From Pardosa pseudoannulata (lineage: Eukaryota > Arthropoda > Arachnida > Araneae > Lycosidae), in assembly GCA_032207245.1 (NCBI GenBank), contig CM063502.1:46742186-46806185 (forward strand): a DNA stretch of 64,000 nt, read 5' to 3'. This document shows, piece by piece, positions 37,228 through 48,666 of this stretch (its first letter is position 1; every line of letters starts with the position of its first letter). The notes under the pieces are model-generated. The model saw nothing but the letters and a program-made list of their open reading frames with translations. It was not told where the DNA came from and did no database searches. The translations under genes and the position numbers were made by a program.

Positions 37228-37490
37228 TTAAGCTAAGTCAATATTAGCTCTTCCAATAAGATTTCTACTCATATTAGGGGCATAAAATACATTTTTTAAA
37301 GTTAATTTTATGTATTCATTATTATTTTTAACATAGAAAATATCACCTACCCCATAAATTTCAGATTCACAGTTTTTCTCACTAGTAAGTACTTTTCTTA
37401 TAGAAGTCGGAACTTCTCGAACCACTATTTTTGATTACAAAAATGACCAATTGCAGCACTGTCCACTAACCACTCTTCCAATTGACTTGT
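37228..37490 (-). pseudogene. Copia protease, broken
   Basis: The minus strand reads EEWLVDSAAIGHFCNQK followed by a stop, then a shifted frame with SEIYGVGDIFYV and LKNVFYAPNMSRNLIG. The active-site triad is DSA where the family has DSG. About 30 bases repeated at 37160-37188 and 37215-37247 (TAAGCTAAGTCAATATTAG) add local disruption downstream. Confidence 0.85.
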
Positions 37491-37920
37491 CGTTTTGAGT
37501 AAATCCATATAAATGTAATTTCATATAATTTTAACTTCTCTTTATCTGTAATAATTGAAAATTTTCTACTTCTGATCTGAAATTTTCAAATCAATATCTT
37601 AATTAGTTTTCTTGACTGATTAATGAAAATGCTTAATTTCTTTCATTTCTGCTGTAAAATCAGGTGTGCACATGCTTTTTTCCTTTTTGAAATAAAGTTG
37701 CTTTTTTCATTAGATATTAATATCTTGGTTAATAATAAAAAATTTAAATATGAGCCTAAGTGCATGAAGCCCTGACTATGCTCATATAAATTTTCAGACT
37801 TTTGTGTGTGCTGGTTTTTGATTGCCATTGCTTACACACAGATAGAGTGAAGCTTTCTTGTATTAATTGATATTTTTCCTCGTGTTAATACTAATCATTT
37901 ACTTTTGTTTCAATCCCCAG

Positions 37921-38095
37921 GTTAAAGTTTTAATTTATGGTGGTGGTAGGGATATGCGCTGCTATATCCACAACATGCTAAGGAGACTGTTAAGTGATGA
38001 TGTTGCCGAATTATACACACTTAGTGGCAAGATCATTTTAAAAATTATGATTAAAAAGCCTTTCCTAGCAACAGAAGTGCCAAAGTCAATATTTT
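37921..38095 (+). CDS. DUF4806-type protein, internal exon
   Basis: A CCCCAG acceptor and GTAAGT donor bound 175 nt. The frame reads VKVLIYGGGRDMRCYIHNML, then RRLLSDDVAELYTLSGK and IILKIMIKKPFLATEVPKSI. The pattern GG-D followed by an aliphatic helix, then SGK and a basic segment is characteristic, from memory, of the DUF4806 domain found in many arthropod proteins of unknown role. The exon ends with one extra base (phase 1) that joins the next exon in frame. The 5' exons are not found; a degraded copia element and a satellite occupy the upstream DNA, so the locus may be a fragment or have a long intron. Confidence 0.65.
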
Positions 38096-38215
38096 GTAAG
38101 TATGCTTTTTCTAATGAAAATTATTTAAATAAAATGTGTGAGCTTTAAAATGCCTCTTGTGTTGAGAATATAAATATGTATAATTTCCCATAATCATTCT
38201 TGTATGCTTTTATAG

Positions 38216-38337
38216 CTGCCTGTCAAAGAGTATTTGAAGATACAGCAACTGAGGTGAAGATAAAAGAAGTGGTGGGAGATTGGCTAAACCAAGCTAAAGT
38301 TAGAAAACTTCGAAAGTGGTTATTATTTTCAATTTAA
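38216..38337 (+). CDS. DUF4806-type protein, last exon
   Basis: It follows a TTTTATAG acceptor and completes the split codon of the previous exon as Ser. It reads ACQRVFEDTATEVKIKEVVG, then DWLNQAKVRKLRKWLLFSI, and stops at TAA 38335-38337. The T-E-V-x(5)-V-x(2)-WL-x-QA pattern is the closing helix of the DUF4806 domain. The two exons together cover roughly the second half of a typical domain. Function is unknown; such proteins are often domesticated or transposon-associated, but nothing here proves that. The intron is only 120 bp. Confidence 0.65.
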
Positions 38338-38527
38338 AGATTAATGTTTCTGAGATAAAATATTTTATTTATTTTATAAGTATACTAAACTAAGACAAAG
38401 GCTATGATCATCATTATTGTTGTTCAATTTTCCAAAAGCATAACCCACGTTAAATGTCAAGTGGGGCTTACCTGAAATTTGGTTCATAAAGATGTGATGG
38501 CTTATTATCTAACAAAGTACTTTAAAC

Positions 38528-38830
38528 AGGGCCGTAGCCAGAAATTATTTTCGGAGGGGGACCAAGGGAGAAAGTCATCTTTATTTGTGAATGATACTTC
38601 AATTAATGAAAGAGAAAATACTGTATTTCCACCCAGAGGTCTAGCAAGACTTTTATGGTTTGAGCCAGTTGTTTACTAAGAGAATAACTGTCCATGTTCA
38701 TAAACAGCTAGGCAGATAGCGGACACACACAAACGTGGGGCACTGTCTATCTACTTAATGGTGTTTCAAAGTTTCGGGGGGGGGGGACCAGTCCCCCAAA
38801 TGCCTCCCCCTGCCAACTATATCGATAGTT
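38528..38830. mobile_element. Short non-autonomous transposon fragment (GGCCGTAGCCAG type)
   Basis: It starts GGGCCGTAGCCAGAAATTA followed by a G-rich block. It ends in a G run, then CCCCCAAATGCCTCCCCCTG. I recall many animal repeats that start GGCCGTAGCCAG and end with the complementary CTGGCTACGGCC. Here the right end is degenerate. The frame across it is not a gene. Confidence 0.45.
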
Positions 38831-39702
38831 GTAATTCAAACATCTACATGGATTGCAAAATTTTACTACTTCAGTATACTTTGAATTTTTACTCAAGAAT
38901 TTACAGAACTTCTTAAATATTTTGTATATGAAAGAGTTATTAATTAAACACATAAATGAAATAGATATTTTTTACAGATTAAACCAAATATAATTATTAG
39001 GTATAAAACAATGGTTAATTAACTTCTGTAGATGAAAAACAAAACCTATAAATTTCGAATTTTAAAAAACCTTGCCCAGGCGAGTATCTGGCAGCAAATC
39101 TGACATCTCTGGTTATTTCCCTCTTTTTAAAATATATAATTTGCATTTAATTATTTTAAATGGTTTTAAATGTATATATTTTTACATTGTGTGTTTGCAA
39201 AGATACAAAATTAAAATTTAATAAAATTAATTATTAATACGAAGACATAAAAAGAGCATAGAGAGGTATTTTTTACTTTTCATTCTACATTAATTTGTAA
39301 TTTTCATTATTCTGTATTATGTCACAATAAAGTTTATAATTATTTTATAGCCTGTACTGTTTTATTATACCTTTGTCCTTAATTTTTGAAGTATGACTAT
39401 TGCGATAAGCAAAATAAACCAAAAATTCAATACTATGACTTTCTTTTCTTTAACAGGTCAAGATCGCAGGTACAATTAAAAGATTTCTTTAAACAATATA
39501 TTTCGTTTAATAGTTAGGCTAAAAAAAGTTAAGATGGGAAAAAGGCTTTAAAACTTTATTTTTTATTTAAATTGTTTACTTAATGGTAAATTCATGGAAC
39601 TAGTTTTCATAGAAATTGTTTATAATTAATCAGGAAAAAAGAAGTTTCTTTTTTCCAAAAAGAATTTTTTTTCTATTATTTCCAGTTTAATTATAAAGCA
39701 TA

Positions 39703-40075
39703 ACCCAGATAGCAAATTTAGTTTGCAGCAAACTTGCAGCAGTCTTGCTTTGCAAGCCTGCAAACTTGCAGTAAGCTCAGCATGACAAGTCTGCAAGTTT
39801 GAAACAAGACTGCAGCAAGTCTACGCAAACTTCGAAGTCACCATACCTCCAACTTGCATGACAAGTTTGCTGCATGTTTGATACAAGTTTGCTGCAAGTT
39901 TGATAAGACAAGTTGCAACTTGCACGACAAGTTTGCTGCAAGCTGGAGGTATGGTGACTTCGAAGTTTACGTAGACTTGCTGCAGTATTGTTTTAGACTT
40001 GCTGACTTGTCAGGCTGAACTTTCTGCAAATTACAATTGATAGTTATGTGAGCTGGACAATCAAGTTCTGGGTAG
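39703..40075. repeat. Long inverted repeat, MITE-like
   Basis: The arms at 39811-39858 and 39937-39984 are complementary at 46 of 48 positions by direct comparison. The similarity extends outward, less perfectly, to about 39765 and 40030, and the outer ends carry ACCCAGA and the complementary CTGGGT. The 78-bp loop holds repeats of a GACAAGTTTGCTGCA-type unit. The structure could fold into a hairpin of roughly 95 bp. It is most simply a foldback or MITE-type DNA transposon. Confidence 0.8.
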
Positions 40076-40919
40076 TCAATCACGTGGGGAACGCTTGATG
40101 ACGGAGAGGAATCGAAACTAATTATATAAGGAAATATATAATAACGGTTTGCTGAGGGGGGGGGGGCATGTACTATAAAAATAAAATACCTCACCAAACA
40201 CAAAGGTGTAAAGGTACTGAGAAAAGATGCAGAATTAAAGATAAAAATAAACATTAACTCTTTAAAGACGACGGGAGCAGAAAAATTTACAACTCTTAAA
40301 TCCTAAAGTTTTCAGCAGGTGAAAATGCAAAATGGACTGTCCTAGTCTTTCTACCCTTTTCCCTTCTTCCCGGAAAATGGACTTCGCAGCCATGAATGAA
40401 ATTGGTGGGTCACATGTGTCATCTTAAATTGATTGTGTTTCTTTACTTCCCCATGTGGAAAGAGGGGTCCATAAGCTACAAGATAAGAACTAATCAAAAT
40501 GTACTTCTAGAATATACTCAAGTTTTTAATAGACTCCACGAAGTAGAATATAATTTGATGTGCAGGTGTACGTAGGAATTCAAGTTTTAAAACCATTTGT
40601 AAAGAAATACTTAATAAACAAAGAACAGGAAAATCTTAATATTCTAGGAAACAACTAGTTAAAAGTAGTCCTAAATAAAAGGAAAATTTGGTCTTCTAAT
40701 ACGTAACATCGCATTTTGTAAACTTGGAGATTTTCAATGAAGTTGAGCACAAGAAAGCAAACAGCATACTTATATACTTTCTAAAGGTAAGTATAAATTA
40801 ACTTAAACAATGCATTTAATTTTCTTTGTGATTTTGGGACAGTTATTTTAAAGGGACACTACTTCTAAAATCTTATCTTTTATCATTCTTTAGAAGAAAG
40901 CAATTATTAGGCATAAAGC
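40076..40919. other. Non-coding spacer
   Basis: It has a short G run near 40155-40167. No gene or recognisable element was found. Confidence 0.45.
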
Positions 40920-41315
40920 AAAGAGCCTGCGTAAAGTCGCCGTTGGAATAAGAATTACAAATCCCGAAGTGTTTCGACCAATTCGGCAAGGGGACAACAG
41001 CCCTAAGCTGCCTTAACCACAAGCCTATCATTAACGACTCCTCCAATTCTTAATCTTTCCCACATCATCCAAACATCTAGTCAGTGGTGTTCGTTTTCCT
41101 CTCCGAACACTTTGTTGGGGTACCAAGATTTTTATTATCGGGACAGGTAGTTAGCCTTAAGCCGAACACCCAACCAGAATAACTAGTCCCCTGATATAAT
41201 TCCCACGAACAGGGTACCCGGCTATATCCTCAAGGCACTTGGTTCCTATTTTAGTTATCTCGCAAGAACTACATTAAGACCACATCAAGTGACCACACGG
41301 GTGATTAATTCCTAC
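40920..41315. mobile_element. GC-richer repeat-like block
   Basis: About 390 bp of clearly higher GC content with sharp edges. It includes CCCGAAGTGTTTCGACCAAT, a GGGACAACAGCCC block and TGACCACACGGGTGATTA. No long frame or protein motif. It is probably a transposon or LTR fragment; the family is unknown. Confidence 0.35.
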
Positions 41316-41769
41316 ATTAAAATCTGAACATTTCTGGAAGAAACATATTGAAATATTTGAAGTTGAACCTGCAAAACGAGGTCACTGTTTTAAAAGAAAC
41401 AATTTGAATGCATTAAACTGAAAATTTTGCATTTTCAGCATCCGTCCACTGCAAATAAAACTATTTCATAGACAGATTTGAAATTTTTACAGTACATATG
41501 TTAGAGACAGAAAATGAAATTACCTGCATCCTCCACTTATTAAAAATGCTTTTATTCAGATTTTTTTTAAAAAATTAAATAATTCCCAACTGAGATATTG
41601 AGTACTGAAACTTAAAATAAAGAAAAAAAATTTAAAATAAATTATAGTACAAATAGTTAGCAAATTTAAAAATATAAAAGGTGAGAAAAATACTACAATT
41701 TGGTTGCAAAAGTAAAGTACATAAAGCTGATTTATTTTAAATAAATTTTAAAAGAAAAAGTGCGAAACA

Positions 41770-41862
41770 AACTGACATCTGGCCGGATATCCGGCTGAAA
41801 TACTAGCCAGACATACGGTATCCGTTGTCCGGCCAAATTGACATCAGTTGCATCCCTAGTCA
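41770..41862 (-). mobile_element. hAT-like terminal fragment
   Basis: On the minus strand it begins CTAGGGATGCAACTGATG and contains GGCCGGACAACGGATACCG and CCGGATATCCGGC. A TAGGGATGCA start followed by palindromic CCGG(A/T) motifs is typical of short hAT-family elements as I know them. The other end was not found. Confidence 0.45.
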
Positions 41863-42813
41863 CTAGTAACACTTCATTCTACTTGACAATTTTATATTAC
41901 TTGCATAGATTTTGTAATCTGCTTTATTTAAAAGTACAGTGTCGAAAACAAGTGTTAAAAACATTCAAATTTAATACAGAATGAGATGGACAGCTTTATT
42001 TACAACACTGAATGCAAATTGTGTGTTCTATATATGTCATGCAATTATGACAATTAAGAAAAAGGAACGGGGAGGGACATTTAAAGGCATTTCAAATGTA
42101 TGCAATAGAAGAAAATATTTGCTGCTCACCATTAAATAAATTTTTGCTCCACGGTCTAGCAGACTCTCCTAGTTGTTCAAACATTCAACTTGACAATTTT
42201 ATACAACTTGCGTTTTTGTAGTAGAAATAGTAATCTGTCACATTTTAAGTGGTTTTGAAAAAGGTTTTTTAAAAAGGAAAAGGCTTTCTAAGGTGTAAGA
42301 ATTGTAACTATGGATTCCCATAAGATTTACATGTTAAGTCAAATAGAGATTAACGTTGCAAGGGTTTCAAAGTACTCTGTATATTCTCGGTAAAACTTGG
42401 GAGGGGGGGGTAATTCCATTAAAGTTTAAACATATTTGAAGACTTTTAAAATTCTCAAACTAGAATTATCAAAATTATAACAAAAGTTTTGATTTTCAAA
42501 TAATTTAATTATGAACCAGTTTTGTTAATTTCAACATCCTTGTTCATCGATAACTAAAGGTTAAATTGCTGAATTGATAAGCTAATAGTATTTTAATACC
42601 TTTAACATTTTTAGTAGTATTTTTCATGATTAAAAATAAAAGATTTTTAAGGCTTATCGTGGACTGTTTACTTTTAAAATTTCTTTCCTTGCATGTAAAT
42701 TAACAACTGCTTTTCCCCCTACCCTCATTTCTTTAACATTGTCACTATTTACTATTGAGTGTAAGGAAACTCATCCTTCTTATTGAAATAAAATTTAAAC
42801 TAAATACATATCC

Positions 42814-42814
<1 letters not shown>

Positions 42815-42844
<30 letters not shown>
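42815..42844. repeat. (TAA)n microsatellite
   Basis: About ten TAA units. Confidence 0.95.
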
Positions 42845-42846
<2 letters not shown>

Positions 42847-43380
42847 GAAAATCTTAGCTTCCGTTACATACTTTCCTTTATCTTTTGAATTTACAGATAA
42901 TAATAATAAAACTATGAATCTAATATATTGACTTAATTTGTGAATCGGTTATTTTGTACTTCAGATTATCTCATTTATTTAAAAAATATCAATTTCTTTC
43001 TAATAATTTATAACTTTAAACTTTGAAAATTGCATACTTGTGACAGCTAATTAGAATTAAAAGTATTTTTAAAAGTTAATAAGCTAATAAATGAATTAGT
43101 TTTACTCGTTACTCAGAAACATTCATAATCTAAAAATTCTAAAACATTCATAAAGGTATTATTTATAATAGCTTTTCACTAAAACTTGACTAAATTTTTG
43201 AGTGAGGGTCAATAGAATAGACAGTACATGCATTTTTTTTTAATCTGGAATGAAACAATAAAATAAAATAGAAACCCCATGTAAAATGTGTAGTTAAAAA
43301 TACATATCAATTCCCTATCATTCGGATAAACTAAAAAGAAATATGAATGATGGAAATCTAATAATTCAGTATACATGTTT
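42845..43380. other. AT-rich non-coding DNA
   Basis: Nothing supported. A 108-codon minus-strand frame at 43209-43535 overlaps the SINE-like piece and has no domain. Confidence 0.4.
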
Positions 43381-43382
43381 GA

Positions 43383-43460
43383 TTGGGTAGGGCGGTGCTT
43401 TCTGGTACCGGAATTCATGGGTCTGAATCCCACTATTGGCATGGATGTTTGCAAACATAC
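43383..43460 (+). repeat. tRNA-like SINE head fragment (family 1)
   Basis: It reads GGTACCGGAATTCAT followed by the B-box-like GGGTCTGAATCCCAC. This is the same arrangement as the 18865-18995 copy (GGAACCGAAGATT then GGGTTTGAATCCCC). No cloverleaf forms. Confidence 0.45.
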
Positions 43461-44096
43461 ATAATCAGCTTTAAGACATAGTTTTCCGTCACAATTAGCT
43501 TTCTTGTAGCAAAAGAATAGACCGTAACAATCCAAACCAACTGATCATATGCTTTAATTTAAATATGAGATGAAGATCCACTATTATTTGGCGATTTTCA
43601 TGAGATTACTAAATATTGTTCAATTAAATCTTTATATTTTGGCATCATTAAAAACATTCCACTGACTTTTTTATAGAATTGGTTGTATATCCTGCGGCAC
43701 GTAATTATCTAAATTTAAAAATATCTCTTTATTAGTAAAAATACTTATGCGTAATCAAATATTGATTATTTCCTATTCTGATGCACGGTGTTATACTTTC
43801 TGTGGTTTGATTAATTTCTTTAAAACGATATTAGATTGTGTAAAAAATCTTTCATGTTATATGCAAGGAATACTGAAGAATTCTTTGTTCTTCTCCATTC
43901 CCCCCCCCCGCAAAAAAAGGATTTTAAGGTATTCTGTGTTGCATTAAATTTATAAACCTTTTATCAATTAAACACAAACTTATGATTTCCATGTAAATTA
44001 CACCCTTATATCCTTATAAAAACTAAGTCTTTTTTTTTTAATCCAGTCCTAAAATATATAAATATTTCACATAAGAATGACATTTTTTAGTTCCTT
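43461..44096. other. AT-rich non-coding DNA
   Basis: No gene or element recognised. A short C run lies near 43900-43909. Confidence 0.4.
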
Positions 44097-44216
<120 letters not shown>

Positions 44217-45193
44217 ACTTTTCTTCAGGGCATTATTTTTCAAAAACTTATTTTCGGGTTTTTAAAAAAACCTAACAAATTTGTTTTTGCGGAATATGTA
44301 TTACTTGTTTTGTCAATGTTCTTAAAATTCGCCCTTTTACTGACGAAAATATTCAGTTGCTTACCTATATTTGACAATTCTTGGAAATTTCTCAATAAGA
44401 ATTCCAATACTTTCTCTTATTAACATTTTTTCTTTTTTTTTTATTGTGGTCTTGCTACATTTGTAGATTAATATTCAAAAAGTGTATTTAATTTGTAGTG
44501 AAATGAAATGGTAACTAAGATGCTGAAAAAGTTATATGCCTTTATGGACATTCAAATTTGCTTTGAGTATCGGTCAGTGCAGCTTTTTCATCTCTTTATC
44601 GTTAACATAAGTATTAGCACGACTCATATATTTTATTTTATAATATGATAAATACTAAAATTGTAATTGATGGCAATGGTGCTGCGTTCTTTCTTTGCCG
44701 CTATGGGCAATGCGGAAAGTATACGAGGACATTCCGCTGATGCACACGTTCTGCTATATGTGAATTATAAGTACAACTGGTTACCTATAACACGTGATGC
44801 TTCTGCTGCACAAATTCTATTGTCTCCTTAGAAGCAACCAAATTCATCCTAGCGCTTAGCTGGATCCTTCGGATTTAACGGCTCTGTTTTACTTAACATC
44901 TCGAATGCTTCTGTTTTCTTGACTTAATTATTAAAAAAAAAGTTTATTAATTTAGTAATAACGTTTCGTAACCTATTGTGATTATTATCTAATGTGTATA
45001 CCTAACTTTAGTATAATCTTGCCAACATCAACTTGCCTTTTTCTTGCCTTCTCTGAACTCGTGAACCTTAGCTTGTACTTTAAACTTAACTTTAATTTAT
45101 ATTTCTTCTAACATTAATTAGATTCTTGGTTCCCATTATCGTGTTGTAATATCTCCGTTACTTCTCACACCATTCAATTACAGTAATTCTGGC

Positions 45194-45631
45194 TTAGAGG
45201 GCTTGGCCCAGGGAAGTCAGACAAGAGAGCTCCATTATGTACACATGATGCCGCCGAAGCACGGCTGTCGTTCTGCAAACATTCCACTCCCGTGGATTAA
45301 ACCTAATACTCCAATCTACATATCCCTTATATTTAAAATATTTTTCCGAGTTAAATATATTTAGATATAGATATAAAATTGAAATCCACTGCATTAAGGT
45401 CAATTTTCGACAGACTCCATAGAGCAAATTCTGTTCATTAAATTTAAAACGTTCTTTGGTCAGTTCAGGGTGTTTCAAATCATGCGAAGTCTTCAAAATG
45501 AAGTCTCCAGGTAAAAACTCCACCTGCATTCTCTCTGCAACAGGTGACTGCCGCACGCAAACGTGACTCGCAAAGCAGCCTATTATCGCCTCAAAGATTG
45601 TTGTGGCGCATCTCTGAAATTAGATTTGGGC
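45194..45631 (-). other. Exon-like open frame of unknown identity
   Basis: On the minus strand a CTAATTTCAG acceptor-like site (just past 45620) opens a frame of about 140 codons that ends at 45194. The beginning reads RCATTIFEAIIGCF, then VAERMQVEFLPGDFILKT. The VEFLPGDFI part loosely recalls the start of cyclic-nucleotide-binding domains of CNG or HCN channels, but the following residues lack the expected Gly-Asp and beta-roll pattern. The later part (YVDWSIRFNPREWNVC) is not recognised. GC content is higher than the flanks. No good donor was found. It may be a decayed repeat instead of a gene. Confidence 0.25.
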
Positions 45632-46129
45632 CCGAAAGACGTAGCACATAAGAAGCCTTTTACTATAATGTTAAACATCTTGTGTTGTAGTACAACGGTA
45701 CATTGAAATGACAATTGTTACCATGCCTCGAGCAGTTTCCTAAATGCACTTGTTAGACAACGAAGGTACTGTACTATTTTCAATATTCGATTCTAAAAAA
45801 AACTCCATTTAAATGTTCTATATAAATGATTTTCAGCAATTCATAATTTCCAGTGTTTAACTCAATAAAATAATATGACTGACAAAATTAATAAAAATAG
45901 GAGTTGCGATATTTGAAATAACACCGGTAAGGCCTTTATGCTAAAGACATTACTACAAGTAATTAATCATAAATTTTATAAAAAATTCTCCTTAATAAAT
46001 AATTCTATTTAATAAACACTATCGCAATATTTGATTTTATTTCAAATATTTACAAACACTTGCAAAAAGGTTTTAAGTTATTTAAACAAAAAGCAGTTTT
46101 AAGTTTGATAATATATAATGTAAAAGGTT

Positions 46130-46178
46130 ATTATTATTATTATTATTACAATTATTATTATTATTATTATTAATTATA
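46130..46178. repeat. (TTA)n microsatellite, interrupted
   Basis: Runs of TTA units with one ACAA interruption; a shorter related tract lies near 46300-46320. Confidence 0.9.
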
Positions 46179-46179
46179 C

Positions 46180-47260
46180 ATTTTGTTTACAAAAATGTGG
46201 TTTAACGAATGATGTAAATGTATCTGTCATGTTATTTAAAAATGTTACGCTATTTAAATAAAAAGCGTTTTTAAGTTTTTTAATATATAAGTAAAGAGGA
46301 TTTATTATTATTATTTTTTATTAATTATAAATTTTGTTTGCAAAAACTAAGAAATACTAAAGAACAATATGCTATCTTTTATGAATTTTAGCAGTTTTCT
46401 TTCTTCTGGTTTTAATTGTAGTTACATAAAAGTTTATGTAAAAGTTTACTATTTCATATATTAAGATATATGCATGCTTATTTTGGGAAGAACATAAAAG
46501 TTCTTTATAAATATTATAAATATAATATTGTTAAAATTTATGAATCTTTACAATTTTTGTTCTAATTTTAATTCTTAATTTCAAGTGTAAAATATGCTAT
46601 TATATATATTAAGATATTTACTTGCTCATTTTTAGAAGAACAAAAATTTTCTTAACCAATACTATAAATGTTATGTTTTGTGAATTTTTACAAAATTTTA
46701 TAGTTTTATTTTTAATTGTAGTCAGTTTCAAGTGTGAAGGTTTATCATTATATATATTAAAATCCCTACTTGCCTATATGGGAAGAACAATACTGTTCTT
46801 AACAAATACCATAAATTAAAAATTTTATGAATCTTCACGGATGCTATTTTTTGTACTTTTAATTGTAGATGATTTATGATGATGAAGAATTTACCGAAGA
46901 ATTAACCCTCATGAAATAAAAGTTCCTACTACTGTATTTTCTGTTATAATTCTGTTTACAAAGAACTAAAAAGAAATTAACAAGTATTTTAAAATTCAAT
47001 TTCCTTACAAGTTAGCGTTATGACGCCCAAAACTTCAGGTAATTATAAAAAATAAATCATTTTGTGGCATAGTAGTATCATGTATTTATGAAACACGAAA
47101 ATATAAAGAATAAAATAAAATAAATAGAGAAGTGGAAGAGATGTAAAATAGACCAGTAAAAGTTAACCCGCTTTTTTTCCGTGAATTTTTTAATGTTTGA
47201 GTTTCAACAGTTTTAGTTATTTTGTAAGTTAACGTTAGCAGTGTACATTTAGGAAGAAGT
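46180..47260. other. AT-rich DNA with weak local self-similarity
   Basis: Several blocks around 46240, 46440, 46580 and 46740 repeat a TATATATTAAGATATTTAC / GGAAGAACA / CTTAACAAATA order. This suggests an old, diverged tandem of roughly 150 to 170 bp. No gene. Confidence 0.4.
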
Positions 47261-47262
47261 TA

Positions 47263-48025
47263 TCATAGATATATTATAAATGTTAGTTTAAAAGCTCAAA
47301 CTGACACAAATTCTTTTGGGCCAACTTGGTTAGCCTATAATGTTCTAAAAATTTGGAGATTGAGGAAATGTACAAAATTTTAACAAATATTATTTTTTTA
47401 TACGAACGAAGAAATATACAAGCAAAAATACTCTTGAGGATGATCGAAGAGAAGTCATAGGAATATTATAAATGTTAGTTTAAAAGCTCAAACTGACACA
47501 AATACTTTTCGGTTGACTTGGTTAGCCTGTAATGTTCTAAAAAATCTAGAAAGTGAGGAAATGTAAAAAATTTTAACAAACATTATTTTTTTTATATACG
47601 GACGAAGAAATATAGAAGAAAAAATACTCTTGAGGATGATCGAAAAGAAGAAGTCATAGGAATATTATAAATGTTAGTTTAAAAGCTCAAACTGACACAA
47701 ATTATTTTGGCCCAACTTGGTTAGCCTGTAATGTTCTAAAAATGTAGAGATTGAGGAAATGTACAAAATTTTAACAAACATTATTTTTTTATACGGACGA
47801 AGAAATATAGAAGTAAAAATACTCTTGAAGATGATCAAAGGGAGGAAGTCATAGGAATATTATAAATGTTAGTTTAAAAGCTCAAACTGACACAAATTCT
47901 TTTGGGTCGACTTGGTTAGCCTGTAATGTTCTAAAACATGTAGAAATTGAAGAAATGTACAAAATTTTAACAAATATTATTTTTTATTTTGTTCAAACTA
48001 ACATATATGGAAGACAAAATACTCT
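47263..48025 (+). repeat. Tandem array, four copies of a 195-bp unit
   Basis: The landmark TGTTAGTTTAAAAGCTCAAA occurs at 47281, 47473, 47672 and 47867, which gives periods of 192, 199 and 195 bp. Each unit continues with CTGACACAAAT, TTGGTTAGCCT, AATGTTCTAAAA, GAGGAAATGTA and AAAATACTCTTGA. Copies are over 90 percent alike by eye, with small indels. No frame is conserved. Confidence 0.93.
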
Positions 48026-48459
48026 TGATGACTAGAATTGAGTACAATCTCCAGCTTGGCCTCACAAACATCTTACACCCGTCAAAGAAGCCGTCCCGTT
48101 GCGAGCTGTCATAGAAGATATCATAGAAGTTATCTAATCTAAGAGAATTATATTTTTACGCCATTCCTGGATGAGGTCATAAAATTGAAAAAATACAAAA
48201 CTCTGCAAAGTAAAAAATACAAAGACTAAAAGTTACAAAAGTGAGCACTTTCAACTTAGGAATTGAATTTACTGTCTTCTCCACTATCACTTTCATCATT
48301 TTGGGGGGTCTATCAAACAGTTTGGGCTTGAAATACTAAAATATAATCATTATTTTTTTTAATTAAAATATTTATGTGTACCTATATTTTTTCTTTAAAT
48401 TTGAGTTTATTTTTTATAGTACAAAATAGAAAGACCAAGTAATAAATCTCCTAACAATA

Positions 48460-48666
48460 TTTCTAGTACTGAACTGTGTGTGCGTAAATAGGCTATGTTC
48501 GAAAGTTAATCAGGATAAGTATGTTAAAAATCTAAGGGATGTGCTACAGAAAAATAATTATCCTTTTTGTCTCATTGAGCACATAATTGATAGTTTTAGA
48601 CTTAATGAACAATATTTTACTAATAAAATAATGAACATATTTTTTAAATATCTAAAATATGAATGA
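48460..48666 (+). pseudogene. Possible Penelope-like or non-LTR element fragment
   Basis: The 62-codon frame contains YVKNLRDVLQKNNYPFCLIE followed by HIIDSF. The L-x(2)-N-x-YP-x(2)-LI-x(3)-I pattern recalls the region just after the reverse transcriptase of Penelope-like elements. There is no upstream reverse transcriptase in the window, so this is only a suggestion. Confidence 0.25.

Larger units (their letters stand above)
34060..37510 (-). mobile_element. Degraded Ty1/copia retrotransposon
   Basis: On the minus strand the copia pol order is seen in pieces: protease, GAG-pre-integrase, integrase, reverse transcriptase and RNase H, ending with a stop at 34192-34194. Multiple frameshifts and stops separate the pieces. 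No gag is seen upstream of the protease, and no complete LTR pair was found. The sequence after the pol stop contains TGTTAGCTTAGCC, which could start a truncated LTR that includes short GTATA/GGAGT tandem units (34113-34150). The element abuts the satellite array on one side and precedes the DUF4806 exons on the other. Confidence 0.9.

Noticed and set aside
43383..43460. Possible tRNA gene around GGGTCTGAATCCCAC
   Set aside because: Only the B-box region is tRNA-like; flanking bases do not pair as a cloverleaf.
44670..44831. 53-codon plus-strand frame beginning MAMVLRSFFAAMGNAES
   Set aside because: The composition is somewhat protein-like, but there is no splice context, neighbour or recognisable motif; chance cannot be excluded.
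47263..48025. CRISPR-like array
   Set aside because: The repeats are contiguous 195-bp tandem units without unique spacers, in a eukaryotic genome.
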